64,000 nt of DNA from Aestuariibacter salexigens DSM 15300 (lineage in GTDB: Bacteria > Pseudomonadota > Gammaproteobacteria > Enterobacterales > Alteromonadaceae): contig NZ_AUBH01000004.1 in the NCBI RefSeq assembly GCF_000429145.1, positions 186,001-250,000 on the forward strand, read 5' to 3'. The notes below the pieces were generated by a model, which saw nothing but the letters and a program-made list of their open reading frames with translations, was not told the origin of the DNA and made no database searches. This document shows, in pieces, positions 36,716 to 46,123 of the stretch. A program made the translations under genes and the position numbers. The stretch's first letter is position 1; each line of letters opens with the position of its first letter.

Positions 36716-38785
36716 ATGAGTTCGTTACGGCTGAGTATTGTAGGTCTCTTCAGTCTTCTGCCCACTTTACTTCTGGTAGGGCCAATTCTGGCAGCGCCGA
36801 TGTCGCTGCAAAATATGACCCAGATGCGCGAAGTCATGACGGCAGAAATGGCCCCCGACGGCAAACATATCGCCTACACGGTAAGCTTGCCGCGGCGAGT
36901 GTATATCGATACCAAGGGTCAGAATCATCGCGAATTATACGTACTTGATAGACGCAGCAAAAATCTCCCGGTAATGACCGGTAACGTAGTGGTTGGTAGG
37001 GTGCGCTGGCTGAACAACCATACCCTTATTTTTAATGCCCGGCGCGCAGAAGATGCGTCTACCGGCTTGTATTCCTTTGACATGCAACATCAACAATTGC
37101 AAAGAATTGACCAGCAACAGGGGGATGTACAGAGCTTTAACCTGTCCAGCAACAGCTCAATATTAATGTGGTGGACTCTCGCTCAGACCAGTGATGCCGA
37201 GAAGCAACTGCATGAATTTGGATTTGACGCTCAGGTATACGAACAACAGTATCCGCAGCAGACGCTTTTTACAGCTACTTATGACCCGCAAGAAGGCTGG
37301 TACAGCCGAAAGGTCCCGGTAAGCGGTCACGTCATATCGGCGCAGCCATTCAATGATGGAGAAAAAATGCTGCTGGTCTGGAGTGATTCCCCCACTACCC
37401 ATGATCAGTTGCTCTATGCGCGACTTAGCGTGATGGAGATCAATGGGCAACATATTAAGTCATTCAGGCACGCAGGTAAGCTGGGCAGGGTACTGTTGTC
37501 GCCAGACAACAATCACATTGCGATGATTGGCACGAACGACATGAGTGATCCAAAAGAAGGTCGTTTGCTCATTGCCAGTGTTGATGAAGGACACGTGATC
37601 AATCTTATCGAGCCCTTTGACGGACATGTGCGCGACATTGCCTGGCTGTCGGCGCAGCGTATTGCGTTTGTCGCACACCGCGGCGTGGAAAGTATCGTGG
37701 GCGTTAAGTCAATCGACCAAAACAGCGAAAAATTTCGAACCTTGCTGGACAACAACGGTATTGCAGAGCGTATCACCGCAAGCCGTGACGGTCAGGATCT
37801 AGCGATTGTACTACATCGTTCCAAGCATCCGCGGGAAGTGTACTGGCAACGCGGTGTCACCGCCGCCAGAGCGACCCTGTCAAATCCCTGGCTGAGAGAC
37901 GTGCAGCTTGCCGACCAACGCACGTTAACGTTAACCACGGCAGACAACGTTGAGCTGCAAGGCATGTACGTTTCGCCGCTACAAAAAAAGACGATGCCAC
38001 CGCCGTTGATCATGTTTGTGCACGGAGGACCAGAGAGTCATATATCGAATGGATGGTTAAGTGACTACACCCAGCCTGTACATTTCGCCGCAAGTCAGGG
38101 ATTTGCTTCTTTTTTACTGAATTATCGGGGATCAACGGCACGAGGTGTGGCATTTTCAAAGGCTGGTCAGGGGGACTATGCGGGCGCCGAGTTTAACGAC
38201 ATCCTCACAGCCAAGCAGTTTTTAGTCGAACGTGGACTGGCTGATGCCGGAAAAGTCGCCATCGCCGGCATCTCTTATGGTGGCTATGCCGCCGCATGGG
38301 CAGCGACTCGATTCACGAACCATTTTGCTGTCAGCGTGTCCGGTATGGGCATAAGTAACCAACTATCCAAGTTTGGTACATCTGATATTCCTGCCGAATT
38401 AGTCTATCAGCATGCCCTGCAGTGGCCCTGGCAAGACTGGCAGTGGCTAATGAATCGCAGCCCGGTTTATTACGCCAATGAGGCCACCACGCCTTTGTTA
38501 TTGCTGCATGGCAAACAGGACCACCGCGTGCACTACAGTCAGTCACTGGAAATGTATCAGCACCTAAAATATCAATCTGACACACCCGTAAGGCTGGTGC
38601 TCTACCCCCACGCGGGCCATGGTTTAACGCGCGCGGCAGAGCAGTTTGACTACGCAACACGTATGATGCGCTGGATTGGTCATTTTGTTGACAATCCGCA
38701 AGGCACACAACCAGCTATTGGGCTCGACCATCAGAATTACCTGCCGACCGACACACAGGATGGGGCCACGACCACTCAACCTTGA
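36716..38785 (+). CDS. Exported S9 family serine peptidase (prolyl-oligopeptidase type)
   Basis: 689 residues. Signal peptide to about residue 27 (ILAAP), a seven-bladed beta-propeller (~35-400), then an alpha/beta-hydrolase domain. Triad: S520 (GISYGGYAA), D602 (HGKQDHRV), H635 (AGHGL). Oxyanion region HGGPESHISN resembles dipeptidyl-peptidase IV/acylaminoacyl-peptidase relatives rather than strict prolyl oligopeptidase. Likely trims peptides in the periplasm or outside. The C-terminal ~30 residues are low in structure. Follows the small helical gene after 9 nt. Confidence 0.93.
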   Translation: MSSLRLSIVGLFSLLPTLLLVGPILAAPMSLQNMTQMREVMTAEMAPDGKHIAYTVSLPRRVYIDTKGQNHRELYVLDRRSKNLPVMTGNVVVGRVRWLNNHTLIFNARRAEDASTGLYSFDMQHQQLQRIDQQQGDVQSFNLSSNSSILMWWTLAQTSDAEKQLHEFGFDAQVYEQQYPQQTLFTATYDPQEGWYSRKVPVSGHVISAQPFNDGEKMLLVWSDSPTTHDQLLYARLSVMEINGQHIKSFRHAGKLGRVLLSPDNNHIAMIGTNDMSDPKEGRLLIASVDEGHVINLIEPFDGHVRDIAWLSAQRIAFVAHRGVESIVGVKSIDQNSEKFRTLLDNNGIAERITASRDGQDLAIVLHRSKHPREVYWQRGVTAARATLSNPWLRDVQLADQRTLTLTTADNVELQGMYVSPLQKKTMPPPLIMFVHGGPESHISNGWLSDYTQPVHFAASQGFASFLLNYRGSTARGVAFSKAGQGDYAGAEFNDILTAKQFLVERGLADAGKVAIAGISYGGYAAAWAATRFTNHFAVSVSGMGISNQLSKFGTSDIPAELVYQHALQWPWQDWQWLMNRSPVYYANEATTPLLLLHGKQDHRVHYSQSLEMYQHLKYQSDTPVRLVLYPHAGHGLTRAAEQFDYATRMMRWIGHFVDNPQGTQPAIGLDHQNYLPTDTQDGATTTQP

Positions 38786-38875
38786 GTCGCATAGCACGGG
38801 TGGCCGTGGTAAACTTTAGGGCTATTTTATTTGTGCTGCCACAGCACTGCCGCAGGAATAACGAGAACGCCTGAA

Positions 38876-39430
38876 ATGAGTGACGAATTAAAAGGCCATT
38901 ACGAAAAGATCATTTCTCTGCTTGGAGAAGATGTGACGCGCGACGGACTACTGGATACGCCGAAGCGAGCTGCAAAAGCAATGCAGTTCCTGACCGCAGG
39001 TTACAATCTTAGCCTTGATGACGTCGTCAATGGGGCAATATTTGAATCTGATACAGATGAAATGGTGGTGGTACAGGATATCGAGTTCTACTCACTATGC
39101 GAGCACCATGTCCTGCCTTTTATTGGCCGTTGTCATATCGCCTATTTACCCGACAATAAAGTGTTAGGTTTGTCAAAATTTGCTCGCATCGTCGATATGT
39201 ACGCACGCCGATTACAAATTCAGGAAGGCTTGACTAAACAAATCGCTGAAGCGGTCCAACAGGTCACCAATGCAAAAGGCGTCGGCGTGATCATGGAAGG
39301 CAAGCATATGTGCATGATGATGCGCGGGGTACAAAAACAAAACTCATCGATGGTCACGTCAGTGATGTTGGGAGATTTACGCGATTCTCAGGCCACGCGA
39401 GATGAATTTTTGCGACTGATCGGTAAGTAA
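38876..39430 (+). CDS. folE: GTP cyclohydrolase I
   Basis: 184 residues from ATG 38876; the longer frame from 38831 is not family-like. Zinc site C75, H78 in [11 protein letters not shown] and the later Cys of [10 protein letters not shown]; substrate region [20 protein letters not shown], and [14 protein letters not shown]. It turns GTP into 7,8-dihydroneopterin triphosphate, the first step of folate synthesis. It stands alone on the plus strand, convergent with the UPF0149-like gene. Confidence 0.97.
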   Translation: MSDELKGHYEKIISLLGEDVTRDGLLDTPKRAAKAMQFLTAGYNLSLDDVVNGAIFESDTDEMVVVQDIEFYSLCEHHVLPFIGRCHIAYLPDNKVLGLSKFARIVDMYARRLQIQEGLTKQIAEAVQQVTNAKGVGVIMEGKHMCMMMRGVQKQNSSMVTSVMLGDLRDSQATRDEFLRLIGK

Positions 39431-39447
39431 TTTCGTCAAACGCTCGA

Positions 39448-40062
39448 TTATTTTTTCACAAATGTCTCAAACTGATTGGGCAGATGCGCAGCCAGCGCAC
39501 CTGCCACTTTAACGTAAGTTGCCAGCGACTGATTCAGCGACTTGAAAATCATCGGTAAGTGCGCCTCCAGGCCCGGTTTACCCTGCTCAAGCGCCAAGGG
39601 CACATCTGCAAAAGTTGAAAACACTTTCAGACAGTGGCCGAGATCTTTGGCTAACACCTCAGCCTGACTGGGCTGTGCCTGAGTCATCCTCTCCCATGCC
39701 TGCACCCACACCTGATCGAGATGCTGATGTGCAACCAGAAGGCCGTTAAACCACCTGCTTACAGGAACGTCGGAATAAGGTGGCTGCGGGCATTCAAATC
39801 GATTCGGCAAGGCTATACGGCTATCCCGCATCAACGCCAGCTGATGGCGTAACACCGATAATAATCCCTCTCCGACGCTATCAGCCTGCGCTTCACTGAC
39901 AAAGCTATTGCGCTCAGACAGCGCCCACACCAACCAGCGATCCGGCATAGGAATTTCTGGCGCTGCCGCGACACCAAACACGACCCCCTCAACGTAGTCA
40001 GCATCATGCAAAAGTGCACTTGTACTAGGTTCGGCATATAAGGCTTTGAGGCAATCGAGCAT
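39448..40062 (-). CDS. UPF0149/YecA-like protein
   Basis: 204 residues from ATG 40062; an upstream TTG would push the start into the TonB-receptor promoter. The region DADYVEGVVFGVAAAPEIPMPDRWLVW resembles the 'EG...G...A.P..i.P..WL' core of the UPF0149/YecA family, followed by an all-helical body with PVSRWFNGLLVAH, another family hallmark. It lacks the C-terminal SEC-C zinc motif of YecA. Function unknown. Divergent from the TonB receptor. Confidence 0.65.
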   Translation of the reverse strand: MLDCLKALYAEPSTSALLHDADYVEGVVFGVAAAPEIPMPDRWLVWALSERNSFVSEAQADSVGEGLLSVLRHQLALMRDSRIALPNRFECPQPPYSDVPVSRWFNGLLVAHQHLDQVWVQAWERMTQAQPSQAEVLAKDLGHCLKVFSTFADVPLALEQGKPGLEAHLPMIFKSLNQSLATYVKVAGALAAHLPNQFETFVKK

Positions 40063-40124
40063 GTAAAAATACGTCGTAAGGTTTTTCCTTATGCTCTCAC
40101 AGATTTTTCTGCGCAAAAAGGCTC

Positions 40125-40170
40125 TTGACAATACGTCCCGCTAAAACGTTATACTGTAACAACTGTTACA
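40125..40170 (+). promoter_or_regulatory. TonB receptor promoter with Zur-like operator
   Basis: TTGACA (40125-40130) and TATACT (40150-40155) give a sigma-70-type promoter with a 19-nt spacer. Overlapping the -10 are GTTATACTGTAAC (40148-40160) and TGTAACAACTGTTACA (40155-40170), palindromes close in form to the gammaproteobacterial Zur box (TGTTATA...TATAACA). Placement over the -10 fits repression by zinc-loaded Zur. Confidence 0.55.
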
Positions 40171-40204
40171 TTATCACATAACTTATTTCACAGAGAACTC
40201 AACC

Positions 40205-42418
40205 ATGCGACGTTTTCCGTTTTCCGTTGTCTCAATTGCTGTACTGGGGGTGATTTCAGCATCGGTGGCTAATGCTCAACAAACGCAGAAACAGCGTGAC
40301 GAGCAAACTATCGAGCAAATTACCATCACCGCGACGCCGCTAAACCGCACCGTGCTGGAAACCGCACAACCCGTCTCCGTGCTGGCAGGTGAAGATTTGC
40401 GCAATAATCAGGCCGCCACTTTAGGTGAAACCCTGAATAACGTGCCCGGCGTAAACTCTACTTATTTCGGCCCCGTCTCATCCAGTCCGGTCATTCGCGG
40501 TCTGGATGGCCCCAGAGTGAAAATCGTTCAAAATGGACTTGATGCGTCAGATGCGTCACGAGTAGGCCCGGATCACGTGGTCAGTACTGAAACATCAACT
40601 GCCACGCAGGTAGAAGTGCTAAGGGGACCTGCAACCTTGTTGTATGGCAGCGGCGCTATCGGCGGCGTCGTTAACGTGGTAGATAATCGTTTGCCACGCC
40701 AACGAGTCTATGGCCTTGAGGGCGAAGCTGCATATCAATTTAACAGTGTGGCCGACGAAAACTTGTTTAATCTCAGCCTCGATGCTGGCAAAGACGATTT
40801 TGCATTCCACATTGATGCATTCGATCGTGACTCGGACAACTACGAGATCCCCGGCTCTGCCGAATTAGGTGGAGAAGAAGAAAACGGCGAATTGGAAGGT
40901 TCATCTATCGAAGCTAGTGGGTTTACCGTCGGCGCCGGGTGGATTGGCGACAATGCCAGAGCGTCTTTTTCGTATGGAAGATTAGATAGTCTATACGGGA
41001 TCCCGGGGCATGCTCACGGTGAAGAACATGGCGATGAGCATGAAGACGAGCACTCAGAAGAAGAGCATGCTGAAGAAGAACTTGTGTTTGCTGATATGCA
41101 ACAAGACCGTTTTCAGGCAGTGCTAGACTGGCAAAATCTTCCCGGCACGTTCAAAGAAGTGCATTGGCACAATGCTTATACCGATTACCAACATAGCGAA
41201 ATCGAAGACGGCATGCCCGGCACCACTTTCGCCAACAAAACGCTGGAAAGCCGCCTGTGGACAGTCCACCAGCCATTGGATGGATGGGAAGGCGTAATCG
41301 GATTGCATTACTCTGATAGCGAATTTGAAGCGATTGGAGACGAAGCCTACACGCCACCGGTCGATACCCGCACCATTGCGCTGTTTGTGTTAGAAGAAAA
41401 ACGGGTTGGCAATTTTCTGTGGCAGCTCGGTGCCAGAATTGAGGATGCGCAACATACACCTGATAACAGTTTTTACACCGCAGACGAAGACCATGGTGAA
41501 GAGATCAACTTTTCAACCATGTCATTTACTGCGCTGAGTGCATCAGCAGGTACCGTATGGACCATTGATGAGCAAAGCTCTGTGGCGATTAATTATGCCT
41601 ACTCTCAGCGCGCACCATCGGCAGCGGAGATATTTTCTAACGGCCTGCACATCTCAACCAGTACCTACGAAGTGGGTGTTGGCTTCGAGATAGAAGCAGA
41701 AGAAGACGGTTTTCATATCGAACAGTCGACTCGCGCAATCGAAAAAGAAGTGTCAAATAACCTTGACCTTACCTATCGATATGTTGGCGAGCATGTCACA
41801 TTTATGGCCAGCCTGTTTTATAACGATGTGGCAGATTACCTGTTCCAGCAGGACACGGGTCTGTATATTTCCGGTGAAGATGTGCACGGTCACGAAGAAG
41901 AAGATGAAGAACATGCGGGAGAGCATGCAGATGAGCATGGCGACGAACATGCTGACGAGCACGACGACGATCTGCCGGTGTTTATCTTCCAGCAGCAGGA
42001 TGCGAAATTATACGGGTTTGAAGCCGAACTCGACTGGCACCTGGATGAAAACTGGCGCATAGATGTATTCGCTGACTACACACGCGCGAAATTAGACAGT
42101 GGCAACGTGCCCCGTATTCCGGCCATGCGTTTTGGCGCTGAGTTACACTATGAGGCTGACAACTGGCATGCTGAATTGTCAGCTACCCGTTATGCTAAGC
42201 AAGACAACATTGCTGCTTATGAAACAGAGACTGAAGGTTACACGCTGGTGTCAGCCTCGGTAAATTACTACACGCAGGTAGGCAACAACGAACTCATCTT
42301 CTTCCTGAAGGGTAATAATCTGACCGATCAGGAAGCCAGAGTACATCAGTCGTTTCTGAAGGATGAGGCACCTCTGCCCGGCCGCGCCGTTACCACAGGT
42401 GTTCGGCTGTCTTTCTAA
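40205..42418 (+). CDS. TonB-dependent outer-membrane receptor, zinc (ZnuD-like) type
   Basis: 737 residues. Signal peptide to ~24 (SVANA-QQ), TonB-box-like EQITITATPL, plug domain (~45-165 with PGVNSTYFGP, PVIRGLDGPRVKIVQNG and VEVLRGPATLLYGSGAIGGV), then a 22-strand barrel ending in the C-terminal Phe (GVRLSF). Two extracellular loops are packed with His, Asp and Glu (~272-296 and ~561-592), as in ZnuD receptors. Together with the Zur-like operator this supports uptake of zinc (or another divalent metal) when scarce. The zinc-dependent alcohol dehydrogenase downstream is convergent. Confidence 0.9.
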   Translation: MRRFPFSVVSIAVLGVISASVANAQQTQKQRDEQTIEQITITATPLNRTVLETAQPVSVLAGEDLRNNQAATLGETLNNVPGVNSTYFGPVSSSPVIRGLDGPRVKIVQNGLDASDASRVGPDHVVSTETSTATQVEVLRGPATLLYGSGAIGGVVNVVDNRLPRQRVYGLEGEAAYQFNSVADENLFNLSLDAGKDDFAFHIDAFDRDSDNYEIPGSAELGGEEENGELEGSSIEASGFTVGAGWIGDNARASFSYGRLDSLYGIPGHAHGEEHGDEHEDEHSEEEHAEEELVFADMQQDRFQAVLDWQNLPGTFKEVHWHNAYTDYQHSEIEDGMPGTTFANKTLESRLWTVHQPLDGWEGVIGLHYSDSEFEAIGDEAYTPPVDTRTIALFVLEEKRVGNFLWQLGARIEDAQHTPDNSFYTADEDHGEEINFSTMSFTALSASAGTVWTIDEQSSVAINYAYSQRAPSAAEIFSNGLHISTSTYEVGVGFEIEAEEDGFHIEQSTRAIEKEVSNNLDLTYRYVGEHVTFMASLFYNDVADYLFQQDTGLYISGEDVHGHEEEDEEHAGEHADEHGDEHADEHDDDLPVFIFQQQDAKLYGFEAELDWHLDENWRIDVFADYTRAKLDSGNVPRIPAMRFGAELHYEADNWHAELSATRYAKQDNIAAYETETEGYTLVSASVNYYTQVGNNELIFFLKGNNLTDQEARVHQSFLKDEAPLPGRAVTTGVRLSF

Positions 42419-42431
42419 TCACTAACAAAAT

Positions 42432-42452
42432 AGGGGAGCGTCATGCTCCCCT
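42432..42452. terminator. Stem-loop between the TonB receptor and the alcohol dehydrogenase
   Basis: AGGGGAGC (42432-42439), loop GTCAT, GCTCCCCT (42445-42452). Perfect 8-bp GC-rich stem between convergent genes, but without a strong T run on either side. It probably ends or stabilises both transcripts. Confidence 0.65.
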
Positions 42453-42472
42453 GATTGGTCGATTAATCAACT

Positions 42473-43474
42473 TTAGCGTTTGAGCACAATCCGGTAGTGC
42501 GCCTTACCATCCCGCAGACGTTGGATGGCTTCATTGACCTGCTCAAAACTAAACGTCTCTGTGACAGGCTCAATATTGTGCAGCGCCGCAAAATCTAACA
42601 TCGTTTTTATCGTTGCCGGGCTACCCACCGGTGATCCCGATACTGCACGCTGACCCGAAATCAGATCAAATGCGCCTATCTCAATCGGCTCTAAGGTTGC
42701 GCCAACAAAGTGTAGACGTCCCTTAGGCGCAAGCGTTGACATGTACGCCGCCCAGTTGAGCTTGACGTTGACAGTAGAAATAATCAGGTCAAAACGACCG
42801 GCTGCAGCGCTAATCTCGTCATCATTACGGCTATTGATGACTTCATGCGCTCCCAGCTCCAGGGCCTCTTTTTTCTTCGCTTCGCTGGATGAAAAGGCGA
42901 CCACTTTACAGCCCCATGCGCGCAGGAACTGCAACGCGATATGGCCCAGGCCACCAATACCGATAACACCAACTTCTGCGGTAGGCGAGATATCAAACTG
43001 CACCAGCGGATTAAATACTGTGATACCGCCGCAAAACAGCGGACCGGCTGTGTCCGGATTGACACCATCGGGGATAGGCACTACCGCTGTGTGCTGCGCT
43101 CTGACTTTGTCAGCAAAACCGCCATGACGGCCGGCGATGGTCGGCTGAGCACTACCACATAAATTGTGGTCGCCACTGTCACAAGTATGACAGTGGTTGC
43201 AGTAACTTGCATGCCACCCGAGTCCGACGCGCTGTCCCGCTTTGAGTGACGTCACACTTTCACCGACTTTACTGATAATACCGACGACTTCATGACCGGG
43301 AACAAAGGGATAGGCGGTCATGCCCCACTCGTTATCCAGCATAGACAGATCGCTATGACAGATCCCACAAGACTCAACGTCAATTTCTACTTCATCTGCA
43401 CCGAGCGGGCCCGGGTCGTATTCAAATGCTTCGAGGGCTGCACCCGCGGCACGAGCTGCATAAGCTTTTATCAT
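42473..43474 (-). CDS. Zinc-dependent alcohol dehydrogenase (CAD/YahK-like)
   Basis: 333 residues. Catalytic zinc ligands in CGICHSDL and GHEVVG; structural zinc Cys in CNHCHTCDSGDHNLC; the nucleotide fold has GVIGIGGLGHIALQFLRAWG, with FSSSEAKKKEA after beta-2, suggesting NADPH. Belongs to the cinnamyl-alcohol dehydrogenase group, which reduces varied aldehydes. It stands alone, convergent with the TonB receptor and divergent from the Nramp-like gene; whether its zinc demand links it to the receptor is conjecture. Confidence 0.93.
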   Translation of the reverse strand: MIKAYAARAAGAALEAFEYDPGPLGADEVEIDVESCGICHSDLSMLDNEWGMTAYPFVPGHEVVGIISKVGESVTSLKAGQRVGLGWHASYCNHCHTCDSGDHNLCGSAQPTIAGRHGGFADKVRAQHTAVVPIPDGVNPDTAGPLFCGGITVFNPLVQFDISPTAEVGVIGIGGLGHIALQFLRAWGCKVVAFSSSEAKKKEALELGAHEVINSRNDDEISAAAGRFDLIISTVNVKLNWAAYMSTLAPKGRLHFVGATLEPIEIGAFDLISGQRAVSGSPVGSPATIKTMLDFAALHNIEPVTETFSFEQVNEAIQRLRDGKAHYRIVLKR

Positions 43475-43639
43475 TGGTTGTATCCTTGTTGATTGTGCGT
43501 GAAGGTTGCTACGTAAAACAGCAAGTGTAGATCATGTGGGGTCGTTGCATGGACGTAAACGCTGACTATTCAGCAAAAATTGTCGCGGTTAAAGCAAAGT
43601 GATAGCGTTAGCGCATCAGCAACTGATTCAGGTCTCCAT

Positions 43640-44842
43640 GTGAATACACGTCATCCCGGCATGCTCGTTACTGCTGCATTTATCGGTCCAGGCACGGTAA
43701 CAACAGCGAGTATGGCAGGTGCTCAATTCGGCTATGCGCTAGTGTGGGCCCTACTGTTTTCGATCATTGCGACCTTTACATTACAGGAAATGGCGTCACG
43801 TTTAGGCATCGTTACGGGTAAGGGGTTAGCTGAGGCTCTGAAAAGCCGACTCAGTAACCCACTGTTATCAAAGCTCGCCATGCTATTGGTGATCGCAGCA
43901 ATTGGTATCGGCAACGCAGCGTATCAAGCCGGCAACCTGACCGGTGCAGCACTTGGGTTAAGCCAACTTTTATCCGCGCCTATTACTGTATGGGTACTGG
44001 CACTTGCCAGTGTCGCGGCGGTGCTGTTGTGGTTGGGCAAATATCAGCTGCTTGAACGCACGCTTATTGTATTGGTCGGTGTAATGAGCGTCGTATTCAT
44101 TGTCACCATGCTGATCGCCGGGCCAGACTGGCCGTTCTTGTTAAATGGCATCTGGCAAATACAGGTGCCAAGTGGCGCGGAACTGATGGTCATTGCGCTG
44201 GTTGGCACAACCGTTGTGCCATATAACCTGTTTCTACATGCCAGTATTGTCGCTTCTTCACAAGCAACGTCGTCTGATTCCCATATCTCCGAAAAATTGG
44301 CAGCAAATCGCAAAGATGCCGCACTGTCGATTGGCTTGGGGGGCTTGGTCACGCTGGCGATTTTATCCACCGCAGCGAGTGCATTTTTTGCGTCCAGTAT
44401 GCAGTTATCGGCGTCAAACATTGCCAGTCAGCTAGAGCCTTTGCTCGGCAATGCAGCCGGTTATTTCTTCGCTGCGGGATTTTTTGCAGCCGGTTTAACC
44501 AGTGCGATAACGGCACCCTTAGCAGCAGCCTATGCTGTGTGTGGCGCTGTGGGCTGGCCAGCCACACTTACAGATAGCCGCTTCAGAATGGTATGGATGG
44601 TGGTATTGCTTAGCGGCGCCCTGTTTGCCAGTTTAGGCGTTAAGCCACTGATTGCAATCCTGTTTGCGCAAGCCACCAATGGATTACTCCTACCAATTAT
44701 CGCGATTTTCCTGTTGTTGGTGATGAACAGCAAACGCATTCTGGGGGAACATACCAATGGTGCTTTATCGAATCTTATCGGCGGTTTGATTGTGCTACTG
44801 GTCAGCGGATTAGGTGTCTATAAAATCTTGTCGCTTGTATAA
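43640..44842 (+). CDS. Nramp-family-like transporter lacking canonical metal ligands
   Basis: About 400 residues, eleven or so membrane helices. Start uncertain: GTG 43640 (CAGG upstream) is chosen; TTG 43580 and ATG 43661 are alternatives. The TM1 motif of Nramp (DPGN) is GPGTVTT here, and the TM6 motif (MPH) reads VVPYNLFLH, so the Asp, Asn and Met that bind metal in classic family members are replaced. The rest of the fold (TLQEMASRLGIVTGKGLAEAL, GLTSAITAPLAAAYA) is intact. It belongs to the variant subgroup annotated as Nramp-like in several marine bacteria; substrate unknown. Confidence 0.82.
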   Translation: MNTRHPGMLVTAAFIGPGTVTTASMAGAQFGYALVWALLFSIIATFTLQEMASRLGIVTGKGLAEALKSRLSNPLLSKLAMLLVIAAIGIGNAAYQAGNLTGAALGLSQLLSAPITVWVLALASVAAVLLWLGKYQLLERTLIVLVGVMSVVFIVTMLIAGPDWPFLLNGIWQIQVPSGAELMVIALVGTTVVPYNLFLHASIVASSQATSSDSHISEKLAANRKDAALSIGLGGLVTLAILSTAASAFFASSMQLSASNIASQLEPLLGNAAGYFFAAGFFAAGLTSAITAPLAAAYAVCGAVGWPATLTDSRFRMVWMVVLLSGALFASLGVKPLIAILFAQATNGLLLPIIAIFLLLVMNSKRILGEHTNGALSNLIGGLIVLLVSGLGVYKILSLV

Positions 44843-44924
44843 ACGTTTTTGGCTCAGCTGTGCCAACTGGTAAATTGGTATTTTTGTGATACGGTTATAA
44901 TTTGACCAGCACAAGGGGCGTGCT

Positions 44925-46115
44925 ATGCATCCGGTCACTCCTATGGCGCGAATAGAATATCTCGATATTCTGCGCGGCATGTCTATTTGCTTCATTTTTT
45001 TCGCCAATCTGATGGTCTTTTCTGGCGTACTTTTCTATTCACCTGAGTATGCGGCAACGTTCAACACCGCGGCGATGGATGAATTCTTATCCACACTGCA
45101 GGTGATGTTTATACAAGGCAAGTTTTACACCCTGTTTAGCTTATTGTTCGGCATCGGCATGGTGATCCAGCTACAACGTTTCAATGGTGATTTACTAGCG
45201 TATAAAACTTACATGCGTAAACGCCTGCTGATCCTGCTGTGCATTGCTGTTATTCATATGTGGGTTATTTGGCTGGGCGATATCATTACCTTTTATGCCT
45301 TACTCGGTCTGTTGCTGCTGAGTGTCATGCATTGGTCTAATAAGGCGCTGCTTACACTGGGAATAGTCTGCATCTTTCTGCCCGTCGCCCATGCGTTATT
45401 AATGGGTGTCGTTGGGTTTTACCCCGGTATTATTTTGGGCATGTATGATCAAGCTGTTTTGCAACATGGCGTGCCTGCCGGTAATCCGTTTGAACAGGCG
45501 CTTTATGTGCTACAAACCGATGATGTAGGTTTATATGCTGCCACTAAATTCTATGACCCGCTTATCCGCATTGGTCTGGTACTGGCAGAAGGGAGATTAT
45601 TCAAAATTTTTGGCATTCTGTGTCTCGGCGTTGTCGCCGGCCGACAAATTATCCAGCATGGATTGCTGGAGAATCGCGCTCTGCTGGTCAAACTGCTGAT
45701 CTCGGGTGCACTACTAGGTATTCCCTTTAACATCGCCTATACCATGTTCTACGCTGAACAAAGCCCACTTTATCAGCTCCTTGTTACCGTATTTTATGCA
45801 CTGGGCGTGGTACCACTGGCAATCAGCTATGCAGCGGCTCTGGCACTGATGATGCAGTCATCATGGGGACGGGTCTTTACGGTCTTTGTGCCGTTAGGAA
45901 AGATGGCATTAACCAACTACATCATGCAGTCTGTGCTGGCAATCATCCTGTTTAACGGCTTTGCATTTGCACTGGGTGGCTATTATGGGCTAACGACCGC
46001 ATGGGCTATTGGCGTTATCGTCCTGGTCTGCCAGTGGCTATTCAGTCGCTTATGGTTACACTACTTCAAACAGGGCCCTCTGGAGTCAGCCTGGCGCAGT
46101 GCGATTCCAGGCTGA
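44925..46115 (+). CDS. DUF418 domain membrane protein
   Basis: 396 residues with about ten membrane helices. The N-terminal MARIEYLDILRGMSICFIFFANL is the usual opening (heparan-alpha-glucosaminide acetyltransferase-like region), the C-terminal third is DUF418 (GKMALTNYIMQSVLAIILF, then FSRLWLHYFKQGPLESAWR). The family (YeiB and kin) is thought to be an acyltransferase-like or transport protein; no function has been fixed. It stands in a short gap after the Nramp-like gene and is convergent with patB. Confidence 0.88.
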   Translation: MHPVTPMARIEYLDILRGMSICFIFFANLMVFSGVLFYSPEYAATFNTAAMDEFLSTLQVMFIQGKFYTLFSLLFGIGMVIQLQRFNGDLLAYKTYMRKRLLILLCIAVIHMWVIWLGDIITFYALLGLLLLSVMHWSNKALLTLGIVCIFLPVAHALLMGVVGFYPGIILGMYDQAVLQHGVPAGNPFEQALYVLQTDDVGLYAATKFYDPLIRIGLVLAEGRLFKIFGILCLGVVAGRQIIQHGLLENRALLVKLLISGALLGIPFNIAYTMFYAEQSPLYQLLVTVFYALGVVPLAISYAAALALMMQSSWGRVFTVFVPLGKMALTNYIMQSVLAIILFNGFAFALGGYYGLTTAWAIGVIVLVCQWLFSRLWLHYFKQGPLESAWRSAIPG

Positions 46116-46123
46116 AACCCGTT

